A stretch of DNA of 12,330 nt from SHZT01 sp945889655 (GTDB lineage: Bacteria; Gemmatimonadota; Gemmatimonadetes; Gemmatimonadales; GWC2-71-9): contig CAMDCH010000052.1 of assembly GCA_945889655.1 (NCBI GenBank), positions 1 through 12,330 on the forward strand, in the 5' to 3' direction. Below, one piece after another: positions 6,513 to 12,330 of the stretch. The notes under the pieces are model-generated. The model saw nothing but the letters and a program-made list of their open reading frames with translations, did not search any database and was not told the DNA's origin. Position 1 is the stretch's first letter; the number at the start of each line of letters is the position of its first letter. The position numbers were made by a program, and so were the translations under genes.

Positions 6513-6889
6513 CGGCGCTGGCGGGTCTCTCCCTGCTCGCGGCCTGCGGCATGGAACGGGGCCGACCCGGTCCGCCGGCGGTCGCGATCCAGGTGCGGGC
6601 GGGCAGCACGGTGTTCAGTCCCGATACCCTCCCGTTCACCGTCACCGCGATCGATCCCGACGGGCTCGACACGGTGAGCATCACGTTCCTCGACTCGACC
6701 GTGGCGATCGCGACCGACTTCGACCGGGAGTTCTCGCGTTCGTTCCTTTGGCCCGTACCTACCCGCATTCCCTCCGGGCGCCTGCTGCGGATCTCGGCCC
6801 GCGCCACCGACCTCAAGGGCCTGGAAGGCAACCGGGACGCCGACGTGACGGTCATTTCCAGAGCGAATTCACCCGTTTCCAGTCGTTGA
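6473..6889 (+). CDS. Small lipoprotein with a beta-rich domain, probable ATT start
   Basis: The only ATG in this frame (6551) lies just after a perfect lipoprotein signal peptide: GRLTALAGLSLLAAC followed by G. Starting there would discard the signal. Between the upstream in-frame stop (6398-6400) and 6551 there is no ATG, GTG or TTG. The best start is ATT at 6473, which gives MPRKTGSAVHGR ahead of the hydrophobic stretch and puts the lipidated residue at Cys25; AGGAAGGA lies 8 bases before it. The 113-residue mature part (VAIQVRAGSTVF, DGLDTVSITFLDSTVAIATDF, LLRISARATDLKG, DADVTVI) looks like one immunoglobulin-like beta sandwich, of unknown ligand. It would be exported and membrane anchored. 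It overlaps the hydratase gene by 40 bases and is followed by a terminator. A lost start codon is the alternative. Confidence 0.7.
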   Translation: MPRKTGSAVHGRLTALAGLSLLAACGMERGRPGPPAVAIQVRAGSTVFSPDTLPFTVTAIDPDGLDTVSITFLDSTVAIATDFDREFSRSFLWPVPTRIPSGRLLRISARATDLKGLEGNRDADVTVISRANSPVSSR

Positions 6890-6894
6890 CCCAC

Positions 6895-6916
6895 CCCCCG
6901 ATCGGGGGTATTTTTC
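6895..6916 (+). terminator. Intrinsic terminator after the lipoprotein gene
   Basis: The perfect palindrome CCCCCGATCGGGGG (6895-6908) folds into a 5-bp all-GC stem with a GATC loop and is followed at once by TATTTTTC. It begins 6 bases past the stop codon. The stem is short but the T-run is unusual in this GC-rich sequence. It separates the hydratase-lipoprotein pair from recF. Confidence 0.65.
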
Positions 6917-7090
6917 ATAGCGTGCAATGCGTCGAGCGCGGTCATTTCGCGCCCCACCATAGCGGTCGTTTCTGGACTCCTTTCACACCAAGTGAACCAG
7001 CTTTTGCGTCGGCGGGATTGACCCGGAAGGCGGGGTCGACCGGCCGAGGAGCCGCGTTTCCCGCACGGCGGACGTGACGTCGGTCGTGTC
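6917..7090 (+). other. Upstream region of recF
   Basis: These 174 bases carry no gene I can support. They hold a 5-bp hairpin TTCAC-ACCAA-GTGAA (6982-6996), which could be a small operator, and no convincing promoter or Shine-Dalgarno for recF. I saw no match to the DnaA box TTATCCACA on either strand, so there is no sign of an origin here. Confidence 0.4.
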
Positions 7091-8200
7091 ATGGAGCTGA
7101 GGGACGTAGCGGTCCGCAACTTTCGCAACCTCGCTTCGCTGGACCTCGAGCTGCCGGCCGCGGGCGTGGTGATCCTCGGCGACAACGGCCAGGGCAAGAC
7201 GAACCTGCTCGAGGCGCTGTACTACCTGGTGCTGTTCCGCTCGCTCCGCGGGTCGCAGGACCGCGAGCTGGTGAGGTTCGGCGAGGATGGATTCTTCGTC
7301 GCGGGGAAGACGGTTAGACGGTTAGACGGTCAGACGGTCGACAGCGGGATCGAAAGTCGGATAACGGCCGGATATGAGACCGAGGGAAAGAGAAAGAAGG
7401 TCACCGTCGGTGGGGCGCCGGTTACGCGACTCGCCGACGCGGTTGGACAGGTGCTCGCGGTGGCGCTGGCACCTTCGGACCGGGTGATCGTGGCTGGTCC
7501 GGCAAGCGGACGGCGGCGGTACCTGGACGTGGTGCTGTCGCTGTCGAACCGCGGATACCTCGCGCGGCTGTCGGAAATGCGGCTCGCGCTGAGGCAACGA
7601 AATGCCGCGTTGCGGCGCGGGCGGGGTGACGAAGCCCAGGCGTTCGATGCGGCCTTTGCAGGTGCCGCGGGGCCGGTCATCGCAGCCCGGACTGAATGGG
7701 TCGAACGGTGGAGCGGTCGCCTGGCGGAACTGACAGTAGCGCTGGGGGAACGCGGCGCGGTGAACCTGAAGTATCGGGCCCACCGGCCGCCCACGGACGA
7801 CCCGGCGGGCCAGCTTCGCGCGCTGCTGCCGACGCTGCTGGCGCGGGACCTTCGCCGGGGAGCGACGACTGCAGGTCCGCACCGCGACGACCTGGACCTG
7901 TCGCTCGAAGGCAAGGAGCTGCGGGCGTACGGATCGGCCGGACAGCAGCGGACGGCCGCCATTGCGCTCCGCCTACTCGAGGCGGAAACGCTGCAGGAAG
8001 CGACGGGCGTACCGCCGGTGGGACTGTATGACGACGTCTTCGCCGAGCTGGACGAGGACCGCCAGGCGAGGTTGTTGCGACTCATAGAAACGTCGCTGCC
8101 GGGGCAGTCGGTGCTGACCGCCCCGCGCGAGAGCGAGATCCCGCGGTCATTGCTGGACCGCCCGCGGTGGCGGATGAAAGGCGGACGGGTTGACGCGTAA
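7091..8200 (+). CDS. recF: DNA replication and repair protein RecF
   Basis: RecF is an SMC-like ATPase that, with RecO and RecR, loads RecA at single-strand gaps. The 369 residues include the Walker A motif GDNGQGKT (30-37) followed by NLLEALYYL, the PSD..IVAGPASGRRRYLD segment (128-146), TAGPHRDDL (260-268), the ABC signature GSAGQQR (281-287) and Walker B with D-loop VGLYDDVFAELDEDR (310-324). Start ATG 7091 matches the family N-terminus; no Shine-Dalgarno is seen. The gene overlaps dciA by 11 bases and precedes gyrB, the common bacterial order, but dnaA and dnaN are not upstream. Residues 73-84 are encoded by an 8-bp tandem repeat that includes the codon TTA, rare for such GC-rich DNA. All key motifs lie outside the repeat and the frame is intact. 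Confidence 0.96.
   Translation: MELRDVAVRNFRNLASLDLELPAAGVVILGDNGQGKTNLLEALYYLVLFRSLRGSQDRELVRFGEDGFFVAGKTVRRLDGQTVDSGIESRITAGYETEGKRKKVTVGGAPVTRLADAVGQVLAVALAPSDRVIVAGPASGRRRYLDVVLSLSNRGYLARLSEMRLALRQRNAALRRGRGDEAQAFDAAFAGAAGPVIAARTEWVERWSGRLAELTVALGERGAVNLKYRAHRPPTDDPAGQLRALLPTLLARDLRRGATTAGPHRDDLDLSLEGKELRAYGSAGQQRTAAIALRLLEAETLQEATGVPPVGLYDDVFAELDEDRQARLLRLIETSLPGQSVLTAPRESEIPRSLLDRPRWRMKGGRVDA
7308..7339 (+). repeat. Four tandem copies of an 8-bp unit inside recF
   Basis: The units are AGACGGTT, AGACGGTT, AGACGGTC and AGACGGTC, end to end. Because 8 is not a multiple of 3, the repeat is read in all three frames and encodes KTVRRLDGQTVD. Gain or loss of one unit would shift the recF frame. 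It lies in the variable region between the N-terminal ATPase half and the NG-x-PV segment. Confidence 0.9.
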
Positions 8201-8489
8201 GGGCGGCACGCAGGGCATCGCCGAGGCGATGAAAGGCTACCTCGCCCGCTCCGGGCTCCGGGACAGGCTGGAGCAGAGCGGCGTGATCGAGGAGTGGCCG
8301 CGCCTGGTGGGGCCCCAGATCGCCCGCGTGACGACACCGGATTCCGTAGCACGTGACGGAACGCTCTTCGTCCGAGTCGCTTCGGCGGCGTGGATGCAGG
8401 AGCTGCAGCTCATGACGCCGACGGTGCTCGCCCGGCTGGGCGAGCGCAGCAAGACGATCAAACGGATCGTGTGGAGGGCCGACGCGTGA
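8190..8489 (+). CDS. dciA: DciA family protein (DUF721)
   Basis: This is a 99-residue protein of the DUF721/DciA family, the widespread bacterial factor that assists loading of the replicative helicase DnaB where DnaC or DnaI is absent. The family core is clear: SGLRDRLEQ, then EEWPRLVGPQIARVTTP, a two-strand piece (GTLFVRVASAAWMQELQLM) and LLxRLGER-like helix. The start is a TTG at 8190, overlapping recF by 11 bases. An ATG at 8229 would remove the IAEAM helix start and seems too late. GGCGGACGGG before the TTG is a loose ribosome binding site. It lies between recF and gyrB, its usual place, and should be cotranscribed with both. The helicase dnaB is not in the window. Confidence 0.92.
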   Translation: MTRKGGTQGIAEAMKGYLARSGLRDRLEQSGVIEEWPRLVGPQIARVTTPDSVARDGTLFVRVASAAWMQELQLMTPTVLARLGERSKTIKRIVWRADA

Positions 8490-8496
8490 CCATGCC

Positions 8497-8524
8497 GATC
8501 CTTCGCTTCGCTCAGGATGACATT
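8497..8524. repeat. Dispersed hairpin repeat of the 'HPERSEGS' type between dciA and gyrB
   Basis: The segment reads GATCCTTCGCTTCGCTC followed by AGGATGACATT. ATCCT (8498-8502) and AGGAT (8514-8518) can pair around a loop of two TCGCT-like units. This element is widely known in many bacterial phyla; its antisense translation gives the spurious peptides CHPERSEGS and VILSEAKDR, both of which are encoded here on the minus strand. It fills most of the 46-base gap and ends right before the gyrB Shine-Dalgarno. Its function is unknown. Confidence 0.75.
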
Positions 8525-8525
8525 C

Positions 8526-8530
8526 AGGAG
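8526..8530 (+). promoter_or_regulatory. Shine-Dalgarno AGGAG of gyrB
   Basis: AGGAG lies 5 bases before the gyrB ATG, directly after the hairpin repeat. A hairpin this close could affect access of the ribosome. Confidence 0.75.
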
Positions 8531-8535
8531 AACGC

Positions 8536-10461
8536 ATGACCGCACCAAAAGAGGACAAGTACAGCGCCGACTCGATCCAGGTCCTCAAGGGACTGGAGGC
8601 GGTCCGCAAGCGCCCCGCCATGTACATCGGCTCCTCGGGCGCGCGCGGGCTGCACCACCTGGTCTACGAGGTGGTGGACAACTCGGTGGACGAGGCGCTG
8701 GCCGGCCACTGCACGCTGATCGACGTCACGGTCCACACGGACAATTCGGTGACCGTGGTCGACAACGGGCGCGGCATCCCGGTGGACGTCCACAAGACCG
8801 AGAAGATGCCCGGGCTGGAGGTCGCCATGACGATCCTCCACGCCGGCGGCAAGTTCGACAAGAACACGTACAAGGTGTCCGGCGGCCTCCACGGCGTCGG
8901 CGTCTCGGTTGTGAACGCGCTGTCCAAGCGGCTGGATGTCTGGGTCAGCCGGGACGGCAAAGAGCACCACATGGCGTTCGAGAAGGGCGACACGGTCCAG
9001 AAGATCGAGATCACAGGCAAGTCGAAGCAGACCGGCACGAAGATTACGTTCCTGCCCGATGCCACGATCTTCACCGAGACGCGCTTCGACTACCCGACCC
9101 TGGCCACCCGCCTGCGCGAGCTGGCGTTCCTGAACAAGGGCCTCACGCTCTCGATCACCGATGAGCGGGAAAAGCCGGTGAAGCAGGAGACGTTCACCTA
9201 CAAGAACGGCCTCGCGGAGTTCGTCGGATACCTGCGCGGCAGCCGGAAGCCGCTGCATCCCAAGCCGATCGCGTTCGAAGCGACCAAGGACGACGTCGAA
9301 ATCGACGTCGCGCTGCAGTACGATGACGGCTTCTCGGAAAACACGTTCTCGTTCGTGAACAACATCAACACCCACGAGGGCGGGACACACCTGACCGGCT
9401 TCAAGTCGGCGCTGACCCGGATCATCAACGAAATCGCCAAGGAGAAGAACTTCCTCAAGAAAGAGGACTTCACCCTCTCCGGCGACGACGTGCGCGAGGG
9501 CCTTACCGCGGTGCTCCACGTGAAGGTGCGGGAGCCCCAGTTCGAGGGTCAGACCAAGACCAAGCTCGGAAACTCGGAAGTCGAAGGCGCGGTGAAGACC
9601 GCCGTGTACGAGCACCTCGGCAATTTCCTGCGGGAAACGCCGGGTGCGGCGCGGGTCGTGATCGAGAAGGCGCTGAGCGCCGCGCGGGCGCGGGAAGCGG
9701 CGCGGAAGGCCCGCGACCTGGTGCGCAAGAAGAGCGCGCTCGAGGGCGGGATCCTTCCCGGCAAGCTGGCCGACTGCTCGCTCTCCGATCCCGCGATGTG
9801 CGAGCTCTACCTGGTCGAGGGTGACAGCGCCGGCGGCTCGGCCAAGCAGGGCCGCGACCGGTCCTTCCAGGCGATCCTGCCACTGCGCGGCAAGATCCTG
9901 AACGTGCAGAAGGCGCGGATCGACAAGATCCTGTCCAACGAGGAAATCCGGACGATCATCACGGCGATCGGGACCGGTGCCAGCGGGGACGACTTCAAGG
10001 TGGACGAAGCCCGCTACCACAAGATCATCATCATGACCGACGCGGACGTCGATGGCGCCCACATCCGGACACTGCTGCTGACGTTCTTCTACAAGGAAAT
10101 GAAACCGCTGATCGATGCGGGATACATCTACATCGCGCAGCCGCCGCTTTACCGGGTGGCGAAGGGCAAGGAAGAGTTCTACGCCTACGACGACACCGAG
10201 CGCGACGAATACATCAAGCGCGTGGGGAACGGGAACAGGGGTAGCGTGAACGTGCAGCGTTATAAGGGCCTGGGCGAGATGAACCCGGACCAGCTGTGGA
10301 AGACCACCATGGACCCGGCGACCCGCACCATCCTCAAGGTGGAGCAGGAGGATGCGACACGCGCGGCCGAGCTGTTCGAGACGCTGATGGGGGATGAAGT
10401 TGAGCCGCGCAAGAACTTCATCGAGCAGAACGCGAAGTACGTCAAGAATCTGGACATCTAG
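8536..10461 (+). CDS. gyrB: DNA gyrase subunit B
   Basis: GyrB is the ATPase subunit of DNA gyrase and introduces negative supercoils together with GyrA. The 641 residues are the usual short form, without the insert found in the 804-residue E. coli protein. The GHKL ATPase domain shows EVVDNSVDEALAG with catalytic Glu45, DNGRGIPVD (76-84) and VSGGLHGVG (114-122). The transducer domain follows, with NNINTHEGGTHLTGFK. The TOPRIM domain has EGDSAGGSAKQGRDR starting at Glu428 and PLRGKILNV, then DADVDGAH with the metal-binding aspartates 502, 504 and 506. The end has QRYKGLGEMNPDQLW. The start ATG 8536 follows AGGAG. gyrA is not adjacent downstream; a large palindrome and hemH follow instead. No target-site change for quinolones or aminocoumarins can be judged without alignment. 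Confidence 0.98.
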   Translation: MTAPKEDKYSADSIQVLKGLEAVRKRPAMYIGSSGARGLHHLVYEVVDNSVDEALAGHCTLIDVTVHTDNSVTVVDNGRGIPVDVHKTEKMPGLEVAMTILHAGGKFDKNTYKVSGGLHGVGVSVVNALSKRLDVWVSRDGKEHHMAFEKGDTVQKIEITGKSKQTGTKITFLPDATIFTETRFDYPTLATRLRELAFLNKGLTLSITDEREKPVKQETFTYKNGLAEFVGYLRGSRKPLHPKPIAFEATKDDVEIDVALQYDDGFSENTFSFVNNINTHEGGTHLTGFKSALTRIINEIAKEKNFLKKEDFTLSGDDVREGLTAVLHVKVREPQFEGQTKTKLGNSEVEGAVKTAVYEHLGNFLRETPGAARVVIEKALSAARAREAARKARDLVRKKSALEGGILPGKLADCSLSDPAMCELYLVEGDSAGGSAKQGRDRSFQAILPLRGKILNVQKARIDKILSNEEIRTIITAIGTGASGDDFKVDEARYHKIIIMTDADVDGAHIRTLLLTFFYKEMKPLIDAGYIYIAQPPLYRVAKGKEEFYAYDDTERDEYIKRVGNGNRGSVNVQRYKGLGEMNPDQLWKTTMDPATRTILKVEQEDATRAAELFETLMGDEVEPRKNFIEQNAKYVKNLDI

Positions 10462-10466
10462 CGTCG

Positions 10467-10609
10467 GCTGGCGGGGCGTCCCGGGGGCCCGGGGCGGGAC
10501 TCCGCGAACGGAACGGTCCACGCACGGCAGCGGTTCAATCCCGGGCGCTGTAGCAGCGTGGACCTGCGTTCGCGTCGCCCACCCCAAGCCCCCGGGACGC
10601 CCCGCCAGC
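10467..10609. repeat. 143-base nested palindrome between gyrB and hemH
   Basis: The outer arms 10467-10488 and 10588-10609 are perfect 22-bp inverted repeats. Inside them, 4+3 further pairs (10491-10494 with 10582-10585, 10496-10498 with 10578-10580) are followed by an 8-bp stem (10503-10510 with 10567-10574), a 9-bp stem GGTCCACGC/GCGTGGACC (10515-10523 with 10556-10564) and a 5-bp stem CAGCG/CGCTG (10528-10532 with 10546-10550), closing on a 13-base loop. That is about 51 pairs in 143 bases. It begins 5 bases after the gyrB stop and ends 34 bases before hemH. No T-run follows, so it is not a normal terminator. It could be a MITE or REP-like element, or a structured RNA. I saw no clear target-site duplication. 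Confidence 0.85.
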
Positions 10610-10643
10610 AACTGACTTCCACCCTCGGACGTATCTGCTACCG

Positions 10644-11693
10644 ATGACCATAGCCGGCGCCGCCACCACCGACCAACCGAAATTCGACCGGCCGCGTGAG
10701 TACGACGCGGTGCTGGTCATGTCGTTCGGCGGGCCGGAGGGGATGGACGATGTCATCCCCTTCCTCGAGAACGTTACGCGCGGCCGCAATATTCCGCGCG
10801 AGCGGTTGATGGAGGTGACGCACCACTACGAGCACTTCCACGGGGTGAGCCCGATCAACGAGCAGAACCGGGCGCTGATCGCGGCCCTGGAAGGGGAGCT
10901 GGCGGCGAACGGACCGAAACTCCCCGTCTACTTCGGCAACCGCAACTGGCACCCGTACATCGCGGACACCGTCGCGCAGATGCGGGACGACGGGGTAAAG
11001 CGGGCCATCGTGTTCGTGACCTCGGGATTCTCCTGCTACTCGGGGTGCCGGCAGTACCGCGAAGACGTCGTCCGGGCCGCGACAGCGGTCGAAGGCGCGC
11101 CGGAGTTCGACAAGCTGCGGGTGTTCTACAACCATCCTGGATTCATAGAGGCCAACGCCGACCATCTGCGCCAGGCGCTGGCGACCGTCGCCTCGGAGCA
11201 GCGGTCACGGGCAGTGGTCGCCTTCACCGCGCACAGCATTCCTGACGCGATGGCCCGCCACAGCGCGTACGAACGGCAGCTCGGCGAGGCGAGCCGGCTG
11301 GTGGCCGAGGCCGCCGGGACGCCCCCGTGGGATCTCGTTTACCAGAGCCGGAGCGGCTCGCCCCACATCCCCTGGCTCGAGCCCGACATCCTGGCGCACA
11401 TCGAACGACTGGCGGCGCAGGGCATCCGCGACGTCCTGGTTCACCCGATCGGCTTCATCTCGGATCACGTCGAGGTGCTCTGGGACCTGGACGAGGAAGC
11501 CAAGAAAAAGGCGGCGGAGCTCGGGATCAACATGGTGCGCGTCGCGACACCCGGGACGCATCCCGCGTTCGTGAAGATGATCCGGGACCTGATCCTCGAG
11601 CGAATGGCGTCCAACCCCGGGCGTGCCACCGCGGGGCGGTTCGGCGCAAACCACGACATCTGTCCAGTGGACTGCTGTCTCGTGGGTCGCTAG
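10644..11693 (+). CDS. hemH: Ferrochelatase, probably coproporphyrin type with [2Fe-2S] cysteines
   Basis: The 349-residue enzyme inserts Fe(II) into a porphyrin in haem synthesis. Motifs include YDAVLVMSFGGPEG (20-33), VSPINEQNRAL, the catalytic His197 in FTAHSIP and Glu277 in GFISDHVEVLWDLD. This text is closest to actinobacterial enzymes, which act on coproporphyrin III (CpfC), so that substrate is favoured by inference. Cys131 and Cys135 (SCYSGC) and a C-terminal cluster Cys340, Cys344, Cys345 (CPVDCC) match the pattern of one internal and three C-terminal ligands known for [2Fe-2S] ferrochelatases. Start ATG 10644; no Shine-Dalgarno is visible. Only 34 bases separate it from the 143-base palindrome, so its transcript either reads through that structure from gyrB or starts within those 34 bases. 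The ~15-residue N-terminal extension before YDAVLV is not conserved. Confidence 0.95.
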   Translation: MTIAGAATTDQPKFDRPREYDAVLVMSFGGPEGMDDVIPFLENVTRGRNIPRERLMEVTHHYEHFHGVSPINEQNRALIAALEGELAANGPKLPVYFGNRNWHPYIADTVAQMRDDGVKRAIVFVTSGFSCYSGCRQYREDVVRAATAVEGAPEFDKLRVFYNHPGFIEANADHLRQALATVASEQRSRAVVAFTAHSIPDAMARHSAYERQLGEASRLVAEAAGTPPWDLVYQSRSGSPHIPWLEPDILAHIERLAAQGIRDVLVHPIGFISDHVEVLWDLDEEAKKKAAELGINMVRVATPGTHPAFVKMIRDLILERMASNPGRATAGRFGANHDICPVDCCLVGR

Positions 11694-11715
11694 CTCCCTT
11701 CGGGACCGATCGGCC

Positions 11716-12330
11716 TTGAACCCCGGCAGCCGGCCCTGGCACCGCCACTATCCCGCGGGCATCCCCACCTCGCCGGCGTTCACGGATACCTGGCTGCCCC
11801 AGCAGCTCGCCGAGGCCGCGGCGCGATATCCCCGGCGGACGGCGCTCATCTTCCAGAACGCGCATCTCTCGTATCGAAAGCTGCTCGAGCAGGTCGAGCG
11901 CCTGGGCACGGCCTTCGAGGACCTGGGCGTCACGCCGGGAGACCGCGTCGCCATCCAGCTTCCGAACATCCCGCAATGCGTGATCGCGTTCTACGCGGCG
12001 CTCCGGATCGGCGCGGTTCCGTCCATGACCAACCCGCTGTACGTGCCGCGGGAGATCGAGCACCAGTGGAACGACTGCGGTGCGAGAGTCGCGGTGGTGG
12101 CGGACTATCTCTACGAATCGAAGATCCGCGGTATCCGGGACCGGCTCCCGATCCGGGATTACATCATCGCGTCGATACCCGAGTACCTCCCGTTCCCCAT
12201 GAACCTGCTCGCGCCGTTCAAGCTACGACGCGCGCAGCCGCCGCTCGCGGCGAAGGTGGCACGGGGCCCGGGCGTGCATTTCTTGCGGCGGCTCATCACG
12301 CACACCTCGTCGCGCCCGACGGGCGCGGGT
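11716..12330 (+). CDS. Long-chain acyl-CoA synthetase, N-terminal part
   Basis: The frame is open for 205 codons to the right edge, about a third of a normal ~550-residue enzyme. The protein resembles FadD/LcfA synthetases that activate fatty acids to acyl-CoA through an acyl-adenylate. Visible segments are FTDTWLPQQLAEAAARYPRR, ALIFQNAHLSYRKLLEQ, LGVTPGDRVAIQLPNIPQ, IGAVPSMTNPLYVPREIEHQ and EYLPFPMNLLAPFKLRR. The last is typical of the long-chain branch. The adenylate-binding motifs lie beyond the window, so activity cannot be judged. The start is taken as TTG 11716, 22 bases after the hemH stop; no ATG or GTG in the frame fits the family start better, and no strong Shine-Dalgarno is seen. 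It is probably cotranscribed with hemH. Confidence 0.88.
   Translation, partial: MNPGSRPWHRHYPAGIPTSPAFTDTWLPQQLAEAAARYPRRTALIFQNAHLSYRKLLEQVERLGTAFEDLGVTPGDRVAIQLPNIPQCVIAFYAALRIGAVPSMTNPLYVPREIEHQWNDCGARVAVVADYLYESKIRGIRDRLPIRDYIIASIPEYLPFPMNLLAPFKLRRAQPPLAAKVARGPGVHFLRRLITHTSSRPTGAG

Noticed and set aside
8082..8627. Minus-strand frames containing CHPERSEGS or VILSEAKDR
   Set aside because: These peptides are the known false translations of the dispersed hairpin repeat and not proteins.
10524..10555. A TTCAATC loop flanked by CGG and CCG that recalls a tRNA T-arm
   Set aside because: Only three pairs form around the loop and no D-arm, anticodon arm or acceptor stem can be built; the bases belong to the larger palindrome.
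8524..10611. A 695-codon open frame on the minus strand covering all of gyrB
   Set aside because: It is the antisense of a GC-rich, well-conserved gene. The protein is rich in Arg, Leu, Val, His and Asp in a low-complexity way and shows no family motif. gyrB on the plus strand is certain.
10610..10643. A promoter for hemH in the 34 bases after the palindrome
   Set aside because: CTGACT and TATCTG resemble -35 and -10 boxes but are only 14 bases apart, too close for a standard promoter.

Overview
The window is a GC-rich bacterial chromosome segment with tightly packed genes. I see no tRNA, rRNA, CRISPR array or recognisable transposase gene. The recF-dciA-gyrB order is a standard bacterial replication-gene block. 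An actinobacterial-type ferrochelatase, many short lipoprotein and zinc-ribbon proteins, and a copy of the widespread repeat that yields the spurious 'HPERSEGS' peptide fit a soil-type, high-GC lineage. Gemmatimonadota is my best guess, but this is an inference and not proven by the sequence.

Left part (1-5703, all minus strand). Transcription runs from about 5703 towards 1. A two-segment membrane protein with a winged-helix-like tail (5251-5703) overlaps by 8 bases a double zinc-ribbon protein (4596-5258). After a 90-base gap comes mtnA (3477-4505, methionine salvage). A 2.6 kb ORF (868-3453) begins as glycerol kinase, loses the last ~58 residues of that enzyme and continues in frame into a reduced CcmF-like membrane protein that lacks the haem-handling residues of the family. 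A 72-residue membrane zinc-ribbon protein (653-871) overlaps its stop by 4 bases. A separate lipoprotein gene runs off the left edge (1-518).

Right part (5730-12330, all plus strand). An enoyl-CoA hydratase (5730-6512) diverges from the left-hand genes across only 26 bases. It overlaps a small lipoprotein gene that seems to start at an ATT codon (6473-6889). A short intrinsic terminator follows. Then come recF (with an 8-bp tandem repeat inside), dciA, a dispersed hairpin repeat, and gyrB. Between gyrB and hemH lies a 143-base nested palindrome with perfect 22-bp outer arms. hemH carries the cysteines of [2Fe-2S] ferrochelatases. The window ends inside a long-chain acyl-CoA synthetase gene.

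No stretch above 300 bases lacks a gene; the longest gaps are 6890-7090 (201 bases) and 10462-10643 (182 bases). The points most worth following are the nested palindrome, the GlpK::CcmF-like fusion, the TANNNT motifs 6-7 bases before three start codons (a leaderless pattern), the ATT-start lipoprotein, and the tandem repeat in recF.
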